The translations under genes were made by a program, and so were the position numbers. A stretch of DNA of 64,000 bases from Caballeronia sp. SBC1 (lineage in GTDB: Bacteria > Pseudomonadota > Gammaproteobacteria > Burkholderiales > Burkholderiaceae): contig NZ_CP049156.1 of the NCBI RefSeq assembly GCF_011493005.1, positions 1,736,001 to 1,800,000 on the forward strand. The letters run 5' to 3'. The notes beneath the pieces are model-generated. The model did no database searches. It saw nothing but the letters and a program-made list of their open reading frames with translations, and was not told the DNA's origin. How positions within the stretch are numbered: position 1 is the first letter of the stretch; each line of letters opens with the position of its first letter. This document shows, piece after piece, positions 9,041-18,650 of this stretch.

Positions 9041-10105
9041 TCACTTAAGCTTCGTCGCGGCTTCGGCGTACACCGGCGTGACGAATTTCGCATAATCAGG
9101 TGCGACCGCGTTGATGCTCTTCTGGCCCTTCAGGAACTCTGACGTGTCCTTCAGAGCCATTGTTGCGCGACCGGAATCGCCGCCACCGAGCCATTGCGCC
9201 GACACCTGATCCGAGAGCGAGGGAAATGCATAAAGCGCAAGCGCCCCCGGTACTTCAGCCGGCGTGCCACCGATCATCTTCGCGATGGCTGCCGCCTGCG
9301 GCGAACCCGCGTTCCATTGCGCGGCATTGCTACGATATTGATTGTCGGCGTCAGAGATTGCCTTCACCAGTTTTGCCATGAAGTCCTTATGCTCCTCGCC
9401 CCATTTGCGATCGACCGCGATACCGTCGAACGTTGGCTTTCCAAGCTTTGACAGGTCGCCCGAGGTGATCAGCACCCTGCCGCTTTTCTTCAACTCGGCC
9501 AGCGCCGGATTCCATACATACGCCGCATCGATGTCACCCCGTTCCCACGCGGCCACAATCTGGTTCGGTTGCATGTTGAGGACCTTCACGTCCGACGGAT
9601 TGATGCCCCAGTGCTGCAGCGCGAACATGGTGTGATAGTGGGTGGTCGAAACGAACGGGACGCCGATCGTCTTGCCCTTCAGGTCTGCCGGTTTCGTGAT
9701 GCCGGAGCCGTTACGCACGACCATCGCTTCAGCCTGGTTGATGTTGTCGAGAATCCAGAAAAGCTGCAGATCCACACCCTGGCTCACGGCCGCAGCAAGC
9801 GGGCTCGATCCAATCACACCGACCTTCACATCGCCCGAAGCCATTGCTGTTGCTACTTTGGCGCCGGACTCGAATTGCCGCCAGTTGATCTTGTAGCCTG
9901 TCTCCTTTTCGATGGACCCATTGGCGATCGCCACGACCCAGGGATCGACGATCTGCTGGTACGCAATGGTGACCTCCTTGTCCTCGGCGTGGGCGGGCTG
10001 GAGCCCGATGGTGACGAACGTTGCCAGCGCGGTGGCGGCTGCAATGACGCAATGCAGCGGGCGAGCGAACCACCGAGAAAATTTTGATCGTTTATCGTGT
10101 TGCAT
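9041..10105 (-). CDS. tauA: Taurine ABC transporter substrate-binding protein TauA
   Basis: Periplasmic binding protein of 354 residues. It has a basic N-terminus, a hydrophobic stretch (about residues 15-38) and a Sec cleavage site after AHA, followed by [16 protein letters not shown]. The mature sequence follows the TauA pattern, including [21 protein letters not shown] and [16 protein letters not shown]. The ATG at 10105 has a good AGGAGA Shine-Dalgarno sequence; the frame to 10138 is not needed. It is the first gene of tauABC and is divergent from tauR, with a bipartite operator between them. Taurine is the expected ligand, though other C2-C3 aminosulfonates cannot be excluded. Confidence 0.9.
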   Translation of the reverse strand: MQHDKRSKFSRWFARPLHCVIAAATALATFVTIGLQPAHAEDKEVTIAYQQIVDPWVVAIANGSIEKETGYKINWRQFESGAKVATAMASGDVKVGVIGSSPLAAAVSQGVDLQLFWILDNINQAEAMVVRNGSGITKPADLKGKTIGVPFVSTTHYHTMFALQHWGINPSDVKVLNMQPNQIVAAWERGDIDAAYVWNPALAELKKSGRVLITSGDLSKLGKPTFDGIAVDRKWGEEHKDFMAKLVKAISDADNQYRSNAAQWNAGSPQAAAIAKMIGGTPAEVPGALALYAFPSLSDQVSAQWLGGGDSGRATMALKDTSEFLKGQKSINAVAPDYAKFVTPVYAEAATKLK

Positions 10106-10223
10106 TGCGGATCTCCTGGCGGGCAGCGTGCATGGCACGCAAGTCTTATCGGGTCGACCGGGGCTTGTCCCGATCGCGGGAACACGGTCGAATCGAGTAT
10201 CGTCAACTAAAAATAGGCCGAGT

Positions 10224-10257
10224 TAGTACCAGACGCCGCCGATCGTTGAGTCCACAT
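10224..10257 (-). promoter_or_regulatory. TauR-type bipartite direct repeat upstream of tauA
   Basis: The plus strand reads TAGTACCAG, 14 nt, then TGAGTCCACAT. On the tauA coding strand it is two direct repeats (GTGGACTCAA and CTGGTACTAA) 23 bp apart. It lies 119-152 bp upstream of the tauA ATG, in the divergent space shared with tauR. MocR-type regulators commonly bind direct repeats. The element is nearly identical to the one at 7218-7251. Confidence 0.65.
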
Positions 10258-10399
10258 TCACCGCAGCCGATTGCGGCAGCCAGGTTTGCCCGGAGGGGCC
10301 AACGGCTGCCGTCATCGTGCAATGCGGCACTGCATATCGAATCAATCACTTCGTGCTAAATCGCCGGGTGCAATCGAATTAATCAATTTGGGAGGAAAT

Positions 10400-11917
10400 A
10401 TGGCTAGCCGGATGTCGTCGGCAATGTGGACGCAGCGGTTCCAGCGTTCGGCTGAATCCAATATAAGCCTGCAAGGGCAGATTCGGCAGATGCTGGTGGC
10501 CGCCATTCTCGACGGGCAGATGTCCGTTGATACCGCGTTGCCCTCGAGTCGCGAACTGGCCGATCAGTTGAGCGTGGCCCGCAATACGGTTGTGCTCGCT
10601 TACCAGCAGTTGGTGGAAGAGGGTTATCTGATTTCCCGGGAGCGCAGCGGGCACTTCGTCAATCCGGCCATGCTCGAAGGCCGGCACGGGTTTGTACCTA
10701 CGCAAACCGTCGCGGCGAACGAGGCAGTCGGGCGCCCCGACTGGACCCGGCGCATTGAGCGTTTGCCGTCCCTGCAGCGCAATATTGTCAAGCAGGCGAG
10801 TTGGCAGAACTACGAGTTTCCCTTTATTTACGGCCAGTTCGATCAAACGCTCTTTCCGACGAGCGACTGGCGCGAGTGCTGCATGAAGGCGCTGTCCGTC
10901 ATGGAAATCCGCAACTGGGCGCCGGACCTGATCGAACGCGACGACGACACGCTGATCCAGCAGATTCGCACGCGCGTCCTGCCGCGTCGCGGCGTCTTCG
11001 CGATGCCCGACGAAATTGTCGTCACGATGGGCGCACAGCAGGCGCTTTATCTGATCGCCGACCTGTTGGCGAACGAGCGCACGACGATCGGTTTCGAGAA
11101 CCCCGGCTACCCGGATGCACGCAATATTTTCCTGAATCGCAACGCGCCGCTGCTGCCTCTGCCGGTTGACGAAGGCGGCGTGCGTCCGGTCGCCGACGCC
11201 CATCTGCTGGCGCAATGCGACTACGTGTACGTGACGCCGAGCCATCAGTGCCCGACCACGGCGACCCTGCCGCTCGAACGCAGGCACGCGCTCCTGGAAC
11301 TCGCGCAAAAGCATGATTTCGTTGTGATCGAGGACGACTACGAGAGTGAAAATAATTTCTCGGGCGGCCCGCATCCGGCGCTGAAGAGCCTGGATACCGC
11401 CGACCGCGTGCTCTATGTGGGCAGCTTGTCGAAGAGTTTCGCCCCGGGCTTGCGACTGGGTTATGTGGTGGGCCCGCGTGACCTGATTCGCGAGTTGCGG
11501 GCATTGCGGCGGCTGATGGTGCGGCATCCAGCAGCGTACATTCAGCGCGCATTCGCGACCTTTCTAGCGCTGGGTCATCACGATGCGTTGCTGCGGCGGC
11601 TCGCCTTCGCCTACAAGGAGCGCGCGGAAGCACTCAGCGTAGCGCTCGACGCTCATCTGCCGGAAGTCCGTCACGCGCGGATTACCGGTGGCTCCTCGTG
11701 CTGGGTCGAAGGGCCGCCGTGGCTTGACGCGACCCGTCTCGCGGCTGAAGCCGAGGCGCACGGCATCCTGATCGAGCTGGGTAGCGTGTTTTTCATGGAG
11801 GGGCTGGAACAGCGCCAATGCTTCCGCATGGGCTTTTCGGCGATCAAGCAGGAAAAGATCGAACCCGGTGTGCGCGCGCTGGCGGAGCTTGTTCGGGCGC
11901 AACGTCCGAAGGCGTGA
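10400..11917 (+). CDS. tauR: MocR-family (GntR/aminotransferase) transcriptional regulator TauR
   Basis: A 505-residue fusion of a GntR-type winged helix (about residues 18-85, with SRELADQLSVARNTVVLAYQ) and a class I aminotransferase-like domain (about 130-500). The latter keeps the PLP-lysine motif SLSKSFAPGLRLGY and an EDDYESE segment. MocR proteins use PLP or its adduct with an amine as effector, and TauR activates taurine genes in other bacteria. The ATG at 10400 follows GGAGG at good spacing; the longer frame to 10271 would cross the operator and has no supporting signal. Its divergent position from tauABC supports direct control of that operon and probably of the symporter operon carrying the same repeat. 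Confidence 0.85.
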   Translation: MASRMSSAMWTQRFQRSAESNISLQGQIRQMLVAAILDGQMSVDTALPSSRELADQLSVARNTVVLAYQQLVEEGYLISRERSGHFVNPAMLEGRHGFVPTQTVAANEAVGRPDWTRRIERLPSLQRNIVKQASWQNYEFPFIYGQFDQTLFPTSDWRECCMKALSVMEIRNWAPDLIERDDDTLIQQIRTRVLPRRGVFAMPDEIVVTMGAQQALYLIADLLANERTTIGFENPGYPDARNIFLNRNAPLLPLPVDEGGVRPVADAHLLAQCDYVYVTPSHQCPTTATLPLERRHALLELAQKHDFVVIEDDYESENNFSGGPHPALKSLDTADRVLYVGSLSKSFAPGLRLGYVVGPRDLIRELRALRRLMVRHPAAYIQRAFATFLALGHHDALLRRLAFAYKERAEALSVALDAHLPEVRHARITGGSSCWVEGPPWLDATRLAAEAEAHGILIELGSVFFMEGLEQRQCFRMGFSAIKQEKIEPGVRALAELVRAQRPKA

Positions 11918-12071
11918 GCGCTTGGGTGCTCCGGTGCTCGGAGCAGGCGCTGGCCCAAGCGAATCGGCTCGACTGGCGCTACCGCGGGGCGTGAGAGTTA
12001 TTTAACGTGTCGGTGAAACTTGCCGCAGCCATCGCCGATCGGCAATGCCAGTTTTCTCACAGGAGACACGT

Positions 12072-12476
12072 ATGACAGACTCGCTCACCGCGACATCCGA
12101 AGTGACGGCCGACACGCTTGCGGCCTTTTCCGACGCCTTCAATCGTCACGACGCTGCTGCGTTGATGGACTTCATGACAGAAGACTGTGTCTTCGATACC
12201 GCTGGCGGCAACGATATCCACGGCACTCGCTTCACTGGCCGCGCGGCCGTGCAAGCGGCCTTTGAAGCGGTCTTCAAGACCTTTCCCGATGCCCACTGGG
12301 GACACGGCCGCCACTACGTGGCCGGTGAACGCGGTGTGTCGGAATGGGTATTTACCGGCACGCACGCGGAAGGGTGGCGGATTGAGGCCGAAGGCTGCGA
12401 TCTCTTCGAGTTTCGCGACGGGCTGATTGCGGTAAAACGCGCGTTTCGCAAGGAACGCCCAAAGCAAACTGCCTGA
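12072..12476 (+). CDS. SnoaL/NTF2-like protein
   Basis: A 134-residue protein with the NTF2-like cone-fold pattern. It has an N-terminal helix AFSDAFNRHDAAALMDFMTED, then FDTAGG, GTRFTGRAAVQAAFEAVF, and a beta-rich C-terminal half with SEWVFTGTH. Family members include polyketide cyclases, ketosteroid isomerase relatives and small accessory subunits. The ATG at 12072 follows AGGAGA. It stands alone downstream of tauR, with an IclR gene converging on it. No catalytic assignment is possible. Confidence 0.7.
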   Translation: MTDSLTATSEVTADTLAAFSDAFNRHDAAALMDFMTEDCVFDTAGGNDIHGTRFTGRAAVQAAFEAVFKTFPDAHWGHGRHYVAGERGVSEWVFTGTHAEGWRIEAEGCDLFEFRDGLIAVKRAFRKERPKQTA

Positions 12477-12584
12477 TTGCTTCGATAGGCGGCAATGGGC
12501 GCACCAAATCGGGCGCTGGCAGGCTTGCGGCTCGCACCGTAGCGGAACAGTGCCCGCCTCATCGACGGGCTGCTTAGAACGTAC

Positions 12585-13340
12585 TTAGAACGTGTTTGCC
12601 AGCTCCCGCGCTGCTTCCTGCAGGCGCGGCACGAATTCGAGCGAGCGAGATAGCGGCGCACGTGAGACCGGCGCATGCACGGCGATGGCGGCAATGCTCA
12701 TGCCGTCCTTGTTCATCACAGGCACTGCAACGCAGGCGATGCCCGCGAGAAATTCCTCGTTGTCGATACCAATGCGCTTGTGCGCGGTGCGATCGAGTTC
12801 GGCTTCGAGCATTTCGGGGTCGGTGATGGTATTCGGCGTGAAGCGTTCGATCTTGAGCGCGCGCACGAGCGCGGAACGCTGTTCGCGCGACAGCATCATG
12901 GCCAGCAGCAACTTGCCGCTGGCGGTGCAATAGGCCGGTACCTTCGACCCGGGCTTGAGATCAAGCCGCAGAGGCCAGGGCGCTTCCATGCGGTCCAGAT
13001 ACAGCACTTCGGTTTCGTGCAGCATCGTGAGGTTGCAGGTTTCCCCGAGGTCCGCCACCAGCCGCCCGAGAATGGCGTGGCGCAGACGCCGTGCGCCTGA
13101 GTGCATGACCACGCCCAGCCCGAGTTGCGCGAGACGCGGGCCGATCACATAGGCGTTCTTGTGGCCCGGATCGCGGATCACGAGGCCGCCCGCTTCCAGC
13201 GAAGCCAGCATGCGGTGCAGCGATGGTTTCGGCAAATCGACGTCCTGCGCGATGTCGGCGAGCGACACCGGACCTTCCGCTTTGACGAGATGCTCGAGCA
13301 GCGCGAAGGCACGCAGTGTCGGTGTATCAGCGATGGTCAT
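12585..13340 (-). CDS. IclR-family transcriptional regulator
   Basis: A 251-residue IclR regulator with an N-terminal winged helix (LADIAQDVDLPKPSLHRMLASLE, about residues 22-45) and a C-terminal effector-binding GAF-like domain with CNLTMLHETEVLYLDRME and YCTASGKLLLAMM. It is a close paralogue of the regulator at 34704-35465, with long blocks identical or nearly so across both domains. It converges on the SnoaL gene. Its partner operon is not obvious from position; the next genes upstream are a second IclR gene and the GMC/MFS pair. Half of a GGAAC-type palindrome (GTTCCG) occurs just upstream of its start. Confidence 0.88.
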   Translation of the reverse strand: MTIADTPTLRAFALLEHLVKAEGPVSLADIAQDVDLPKPSLHRMLASLEAGGLVIRDPGHKNAYVIGPRLAQLGLGVVMHSGARRLRHAILGRLVADLGETCNLTMLHETEVLYLDRMEAPWPLRLDLKPGSKVPAYCTASGKLLLAMMLSREQRSALVRALKIERFTPNTITDPEMLEAELDRTAHKRIGIDNEEFLAGIACVAVPVMNKDGMSIAAIAVHAPVSRAPLSRSLEFVPRLQEAARELANTF

Positions 13341-13523
13341 AGCAAGCGTTCCGAAAAATAGATGATGACCATTGTACAGAAACGCCTTACTGGCTGGCCT
13401 GTGCTGATTTTCGGGAGGAATTCCAGACCAGAACCATTCCGGTTTTCGATATTTTCCTAATCCGGCTGTTGCCCAGCAACGGCTCGGAACGCCTCGTCTG
13501 AGGAGCGCAACTTTTCCGCACCG

Positions 13524-14384
13524 CTAACGTTGTGGCGTTGCGTCCGCGTGAAGCAAAGGGGCGAGGCGCGCCGCAGTCTCCTTGAGTTTCGGCACGTTCT
13601 TAAGCAAGTCGTCCAGGCTTGCCCGCGCGGTCGGCGCATGCACGGCCAGCGACGCTAGCACGCCGATACCGCCGGGTTTGCGCACGGGCACGGCAATCGC
13701 CACCATCCCTCGTACGAATTCCTCATTGTCTATACCAAGACCCCGTGAAGCCAGCCGGTCAAGTTCCGCGCCGAGCAGGGTCGGGTCCGTGAACGTGCGA
13801 TAGGTATGTGCCTTGAGTTGCATCCGCGCGAGGACAAGCGCGCGCTCGGCAGGCGCCATCTGCGACAGGAACAGCTTGCCGCTCGCCGTGCAATGCAGCG
13901 GCACGCGCATACCGGGCTGCATGTGCAGGCGCAGGGGCTCGTTCGTCTCCACGCGTTCAACGTAAAGCACGGCGTCGCCATCGAGCACGGTGAGATTGCA
14001 GCTCTCTCCGAGCACATCGACAAGTCCGCGCAGTAACGCGCGGCAGGAGCGGGTAAACGTGCTGTTCGCGAGCATGGTCAGCGCGAGTTGAGTGGCACGC
14101 GGACCGAGGGTTATGCCACGGTCGGCACCGCGCGAATCAGGTATGTGTGTGACATAGCCCAGTGCTTCCAGCGAATCGATCATGCGCGTCAAGGTCGCCT
14201 TCGGAATATGCAGGCGTGCAGACAGTTGCGACAGTGAGAACGGTTGTCCGGCCGCGGCAAGGTGCTCGACAACGATGAGTGCGCGCAGAACGCGGGTGTC
14301 CTCGGGAAGCTGTTCCTGTTGCACGGCAGCATGTGAAGGAGCATGGGACGAAGCATTTGACGCGGAACTCAAGGCGTCTTTCAT
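13524..14384 (-). CDS. IclR-family transcriptional regulator divergent from the GMC dehydrogenase
   Basis: A 286-residue IclR protein with a Ser/Ala-rich N-terminal extension (about 30 residues), a winged helix around SQLSARLHIPKATLTRMIDSLE, and a C-terminal ligand domain with CNLTVLDGDAVLYVERVE and HCTASGKLFLSQM. The ATG at 14384 is chosen because AGAGG precedes it; a GTG at 14390 is also in frame. It is divergently transcribed from the GMC dehydrogenase gene with palindromic repeats between them, so it probably controls the dehydrogenase and MFS genes. If these are isethionate genes, it corresponds to the IseR-type regulator. Confidence 0.88.
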   Translation of the reverse strand: MKDALSSASNASSHAPSHAAVQQEQLPEDTRVLRALIVVEHLAAAGQPFSLSQLSARLHIPKATLTRMIDSLEALGYVTHIPDSRGADRGITLGPRATQLALTMLANSTFTRSCRALLRGLVDVLGESCNLTVLDGDAVLYVERVETNEPLRLHMQPGMRVPLHCTASGKLFLSQMAPAERALVLARMQLKAHTYRTFTDPTLLGAELDRLASRGLGIDNEEFVRGMVAIAVPVRKPGGIGVLASLAVHAPTARASLDDLLKNVPKLKETAARLAPLLHADATPQR

Positions 14385-14475
14385 TGGCACCTCTGATTAA
14401 GGCTGGAGGGTGTTCAACATGAGCAACCGGGTCGGGGAGAACCCGAATAAACACCTGAATGCAGCCCTGAAAGTG

Positions 14476-14499
14476 GAACAAAAAGGTTCTTTTTGAACC
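14476..14499. promoter_or_regulatory. Overlapping palindromes in the IclR/GMC intergenic region (candidate IclR operator)
   Basis: GAAC, 5-6 nt, GTTC is followed directly by a second inverted repeat GGTTC-TTTTT-GAACC (14485-14499). The arms match the GGAAC/GTTCC type seen in the xsc leaders of this window. The position between divergent iclR and dehydrogenase genes fits an operator. A further CGGAAC half-site lies near 14533. Confidence 0.5.
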
Positions 14500-14600
14500 G
14501 GTTTCATCGATCGTAGCGGTATTTCCTTGAAGGCGGAACGAACAATCAATAAATTTCAACGAAACGTACCGAAAAAACGAAAACAATGGAGGCATCAGTA

Positions 14601-16259
14601 ATGGCACGGAGTTTTGACTATGTCATCGTCGGCGCTGGATCGGCTGGCTGTGTCCTCGCCAACCGCCTCTCGGAAAACGGCCGCTACTCGGTGTGCCTGC
14701 TTGAAGCCGGTCCGCCCGACCGGTATCTGTGGATTCATATTCCCATCGGCTACGGCAAGACCATGTTTCACCCGGTCTACAACTGGGGCTTCAAGACCGA
14801 CCCCGATCCGAACATGAACGATCGCCAGTTGTACTGGCCGCGCGGACGCACGCTCGGCGGCAGCAGTTCGATCAACGGGCTGATCTACGTCCGTGGTCAG
14901 AAGAATGACTACGATCACTGGAGTGCGCTGGGAAACCGGGGCTGGAGCTGGCAAGAGTGCCTGCCGTATTTCCGGCGGCTTGAACACAATGAGTTGGGGG
15001 CGTCGCCGACTCGCGGCGTGGACGGACCGCTCTGGGCTTCCACCATCAAGCAGCGTCATGAACTCGTGGACGCGTTCATTGCAGCATCGAACAAGATCGG
15101 AGTGCGTACGGTCGATGATTTCAATAGCGGCGATCAGGAAGGCGTCGGCTACTACCAACTGACGACGCGAAAGGGCTGGCGTTGTTCGACCGCGGTGGCG
15201 TACCTGAAGCCCGCGCGTCGGCGTCCGAACCTGCACGTGGAAACCGATGCGCTTGCGTCGAAGATTATTTTCGAAGGCACGCGTGCCGCTGGTATCCGCT
15301 ACTTGCAGCATGGACAAATGCAAGAGGTGCGCGCGAATCGCGAGGTGTTACTTGCGGCTGGTGCGCTTCAATCACCGCAATTGCTGCAGGTCTCGGGCGT
15401 GGGTCCGGCCAAGCTGCTCGGCGACTTTGGCATTCCGGTGGTCGCGAACCGGCCGGGTGTCGGCGAGAATCTTCAGGATCATCTGCAAGTACGGCTGATC
15501 TATGAAGTCTCGCGGCCGATCTCGACCAATAACCTGCTGCATTCTTGGCGAGGCCGCGCGAAGATGGGCCTGCAATGGGCGCTGTTTCGCGAAGGGCCGC
15601 TTGCTGTGGGCATCAACCAGGGCGGGTTGTTCTGCCGTGCGCTGCCCGACGAGGCCAAGACGCCCGACATCCAGTTCCATTTTTCAACACTCTCCGCCGA
15701 TTCCGCCGGCGGCGACGTCCACGCGTTTCCCGGCTGCACATATTCAATTTGCCAGTTGCGCCCGGAGTCTCGTGGCCTCTTGCGCATCCGTACGAACGAC
15801 ATGCGCGACGCACCGTCGATGCAGCCGAACTATCTTTCGACTGATCTCGACCGCCGCACGACGGTTGCGGGCGTGCGTTTCGCGCGCCGGATCGCTGCTG
15901 CGGAGCCGATGGCATCGCTCATGAAGCGCGAAGTTCGTCCCGGCGCAGACGCGCAGACCGACGACGAACTGCTGCAGTTTTGCCGCGAATACGGTCAGAC
16001 GATCTTTCATCCGTCGGGGACGGCCAAGATGGGCGTGGCGAGCGATCCGCTTGCCGTAGTCGACGAGCGTCTGCGTGTATACGGCACGCGCGGATTGCGG
16101 GTGGTCGACTGCTCGATCATGCCGACGCTCGTCTCGGGCAATACCAACGTGCCGATCGTGATGGTTGCCGAGAAAGCCTCGGACATGATTCTCGCCGACG
16201 CCCGCGCCGACGACCGTTCCAGGACAGCGCCTCGCGAGGAGGTACTGACGCCGCATTGA
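14601..16259 (+). CDS. GMC-family FAD dehydrogenase (candidate isethionate dehydrogenase, IseJ-like)
   Basis: Choline-dehydrogenase-like flavoprotein of 552 residues. It has the Rossmann dinucleotide motif DYVIVGAGSAGCVLANRLSE at the N-terminus, the GMC signature around GGSSSINGLIYVRGQ, the second signature GALQSPQLLQVSG, and the C-terminal catalytic region HPSGTAKMG. The start at 14601 is preferred because GGAGG lies 8 nt upstream; the ATG at 14586 overlaps that site. Such enzymes oxidise primary alcohols and pass electrons to the membrane. In Cupriavidus necator isethionate is oxidised to sulfoacetaldehyde by an enzyme of this family, with an MFS transporter and regulator genes beside it. 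The same arrangement here, among sulfoacetaldehyde genes, supports that role, but choline or another alcohol cannot be excluded. Confidence 0.8.
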   Translation: MARSFDYVIVGAGSAGCVLANRLSENGRYSVCLLEAGPPDRYLWIHIPIGYGKTMFHPVYNWGFKTDPDPNMNDRQLYWPRGRTLGGSSSINGLIYVRGQKNDYDHWSALGNRGWSWQECLPYFRRLEHNELGASPTRGVDGPLWASTIKQRHELVDAFIAASNKIGVRTVDDFNSGDQEGVGYYQLTTRKGWRCSTAVAYLKPARRRPNLHVETDALASKIIFEGTRAAGIRYLQHGQMQEVRANREVLLAAGALQSPQLLQVSGVGPAKLLGDFGIPVVANRPGVGENLQDHLQVRLIYEVSRPISTNNLLHSWRGRAKMGLQWALFREGPLAVGINQGGLFCRALPDEAKTPDIQFHFSTLSADSAGGDVHAFPGCTYSICQLRPESRGLLRIRTNDMRDAPSMQPNYLSTDLDRRTTVAGVRFARRIAAAEPMASLMKREVRPGADAQTDDELLQFCREYGQTIFHPSGTAKMGVASDPLAVVDERLRVYGTRGLRVVDCSIMPTLVSGNTNVPIVMVAEKASDMILADARADDRSRTAPREEVLTPH

Positions 16260-16470
16260 AGTTCTATTGAAGCCGCATTGAAGCCGTATTGAACGCAGTG
16301 ATCCGAAGTTGCATCAGAAGCAAAAACGATCCCGGCCTGCATCGCTGACACAAAGTTGATAACACAGCATGCATACCGGGTAATTCGTGCCCCGGAGGAG
16401 ACAGGTTTTGGGGCATTGCGTCGGGCGACACGCTGAGGTCGCCGCTCGACCATCCATCGGAGAAGACAGA

Positions 16471-17775
16471 ATGGCAGTCGATAACAAGGTTATTCGCCGC
16501 GTTGCATTCGCGAGCGTCATCGGGGCCACCGTCGAGTGGTACGACTTTTTCCTGTACGGCGTGGTCGCAGGGATAGTGTTCAACAAGCTGTATTTTCCGG
16601 CACACGACCCGCTTGTCTCCACCATGCTTGCCTACGGCACGTTCGCAGTCGGCTTCGTTACACGGCCGCTCGGCGGCATCATTTTCGGCCATTTCGGGGA
16701 CAAGGTCGGACGCAAATCCGCGCTCATCTGCACGCTCATCATCATGGGTGTCTCGACTGCAGGCGTGGCCTTCGTGCCGACGTACGCGCAGATAGGAATC
16801 TGGGCGCCAATCCTGCTGCTGGCGTTGCGCGTGCTGCAGGGCATCGGGCTCGGCGGTGAATGGGGTGGGGCCGTGCTGATGGCTTATGAATATGCGCCGC
16901 CTAACCGGCGCGGACTTTACGCAAGCTTGCCGCAGATTGGTTTGTCGATCGGCTTGTGCCTCGCGTCGGGCGTGGTTGCCGCCATCTCGAAGCTGCTGCC
17001 GGAGAGCGCGTTTCTCTCGTGGGGCTGGCGCGTCGCGTTCGCCATGTCGCTTGCGCTAGTGGTGATCGGCCTGTATATCCGCGTCAAGGTCATGGAGACA
17101 CCCGAGTTCCTGGCGCTCAAGCGCACGCGGCGCGACGTGAAGGTCCCGTTCATTGACATGATCACGCGGTATCGTCGCTCTGTGCTGCTCGGCATGGGCG
17201 CACGCTGGATTGACGGTGTTTTCTTCAACATCTTCGCCGTGTTCATGATCGGCTATCTCACGCAGCATCTCGCGATGAGCCGGACCGAAGCGCTTACGGG
17301 CGTCATGATGGCCGCCATTGTGATGTGCTTTTTCATCCCGCTGTTCGGCAGGATGTCGGACCTGCTGGGCCGGACGCGCGTGTACCGGTGGGGCTCGCTG
17401 ATTTGCGGCCTCTCGGTGCTGCCGGCATTCTGGCTGATGGAGAATCAGGCGGGCAACACAATGATCGTCTGGCTCGCGATCGTGATCCCGTTCGGTATCT
17501 TCTACGCAATGGTGTACGGCCCGGAAGCGGCGCTCTTTGCCGAGTTGTTCGATGCCGAAGTCCGCTACACAGGCATCTCGTTCGTGTACCAGTTCTCGGG
17601 AATCTTCGCGAGCGGCCTGACGCCGATCATCGCAACGGCACTTCTTCGGCTGAACGGCGGCAAGCCGTGGGCCGTGTGTGTGTATGTGGTGTTGTCGGCG
17701 CTACTGTCGGCGTGGTGCGCGCACAAGATGGAACCGCGCACGGATACGTTCGACGCGGTCACCCGAGCGCACTGA
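16471..17775 (+). CDS. MFS transporter, metabolite:H+ symporter type (candidate isethionate importer)
   Basis: A 434-residue MFS protein with about 12 hydrophobic segments. The N-terminal motif ATVEWYDFFLYG marks the metabolite:H+ symporter (MHS) branch, and the loop 2-3 motif FGHFGDKVGRK is present. MHS transporters import organic acids, betaines or sulfonates. The ATG at 16471 has a nearby GGAGAAG; the frame from 16387 is not supported. It lies about 210 bp after the dehydrogenase gene on the same strand, so it likely imports that enzyme's substrate. The assignment to isethionate follows from context only. Confidence 0.8.
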   Translation: MAVDNKVIRRVAFASVIGATVEWYDFFLYGVVAGIVFNKLYFPAHDPLVSTMLAYGTFAVGFVTRPLGGIIFGHFGDKVGRKSALICTLIIMGVSTAGVAFVPTYAQIGIWAPILLLALRVLQGIGLGGEWGGAVLMAYEYAPPNRRGLYASLPQIGLSIGLCLASGVVAAISKLLPESAFLSWGWRVAFAMSLALVVIGLYIRVKVMETPEFLALKRTRRDVKVPFIDMITRYRRSVLLGMGARWIDGVFFNIFAVFMIGYLTQHLAMSRTEALTGVMMAAIVMCFFIPLFGRMSDLLGRTRVYRWGSLICGLSVLPAFWLMENQAGNTMIVWLAIVIPFGIFYAMVYGPEAALFAELFDAEVRYTGISFVYQFSGIFASGLTPIIATALLRLNGGKPWAVCVYVVLSALLSAWCAHKMEPRTDTFDAVTRAH

Positions 17776-17831
17776 ATGAGCCACGGTAGCCCGCGTGTTG
17801 TTTTTGGCGCGCGGGGTTATCAATCAACTAA

Positions 17832-18596
17832 TCAATCGTGGAATGTCTTCGCCGTTTCTTCGGCGGCGAGGCGCAGGTCGGGGACGAAGGCGAGCAGGTC
17901 GTCGAGCGCGACGCGGCCAATTGGCGCTTGCACGGCGATAGCCGCACACGCGCGATTGCGATCGAGCATCACCGGGACCGCAATGGCGATCAGTCCCTGC
18001 AAGTGCTCCTGGTTGTTGATCGCGAGCAGGCGCCGGCGCGTCGTGCTTAGTTCCTTTCGCAAGGCATCGCGGTCGATGATGGTCCGTTCCGAGTAGGCTC
18101 GCAATGGCAGCGTCTCGATCATCCTCTCGCGCCGTTCGCGGGGCATGAAGCTCAGCAGCAGCTTGCCGCTTGCCGAACAGTGCAGGGGCACGTGCGAACC
18201 CGGCTGCAGATGCATGCGCAGCGGCCACTCTGTTTCCACGCGATCGACATAGACCACGTCGTTGCCCGACAACATTGTCAGGTTGCATGTCTCACCGATC
18301 TTTTCCACCAGTTGTTCGAGTAGCGCATGGCGCGCCGCTGCCGGACCGGCATGCATCAGGACGTTGACCGCGAGCGAGCGCACGCGTGGCGAACATTCGT
18401 ATAACCGGTCGCCAGCGCCGCGCGTAATGAGGTACGCATCCGTCAACTGCACAAGGATGCGATGAACCGTCTGCTTGGGCAGCGCGAGTGCGTCGACGAG
18501 TTCGGTCATTGAAAGAGGGTGGCCCGCCTGGGCCAGCGTTTCTAATACCCGAAACGCACGCACGGCGGCGGCGTTGGATTGGTTGGATGTCGACAC
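17832..18596 (-). CDS. sauR: IclR-family regulator, SauR-like
   Basis: A 254-residue IclR regulator with a winged helix (TELVDALALPKQTVHRILVQL) and the effector domain (CNLTMLSGNDVVYVDRVE; HCSASGKLLLSFM). I place the start at the GTG at 18596 because AGGAG lies 5 nt upstream and the resulting length matches the family. Upstream ATGs at 18638 and 18764 have no clear ribosome site, and the one at 18764 would run through a palindrome. It is divergent from sauSTU, as expected for the sulfoacetate regulator. The symbol rests on gene order rather than on a diagnostic residue. Confidence 0.78.
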   Translation of the reverse strand: MSTSNQSNAAAVRAFRVLETLAQAGHPLSMTELVDALALPKQTVHRILVQLTDAYLITRGAGDRLYECSPRVRSLAVNVLMHAGPAAARHALLEQLVEKIGETCNLTMLSGNDVVYVDRVETEWPLRMHLQPGSHVPLHCSASGKLLLSFMPRERRERMIETLPLRAYSERTIIDRDALRKELSTTRRRLLAINNQEHLQGLIAIAVPVMLDRNRACAAIAVQAPIGRVALDDLLAFVPDLRLAAEETAKTFHD

Positions 18597-18650
18597 TCCG
18601 TCTCCTGAAGGCCGTAAATTTTTATCGAGAATTTGCATCAACTTTATCGC

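Noticed and set aside
10379..11527. 382-residue minus-strand frame antisense to tauR
   Set aside because: tauR has complete MocR domains, and the antisense frame has no start signal or recognisable fold.
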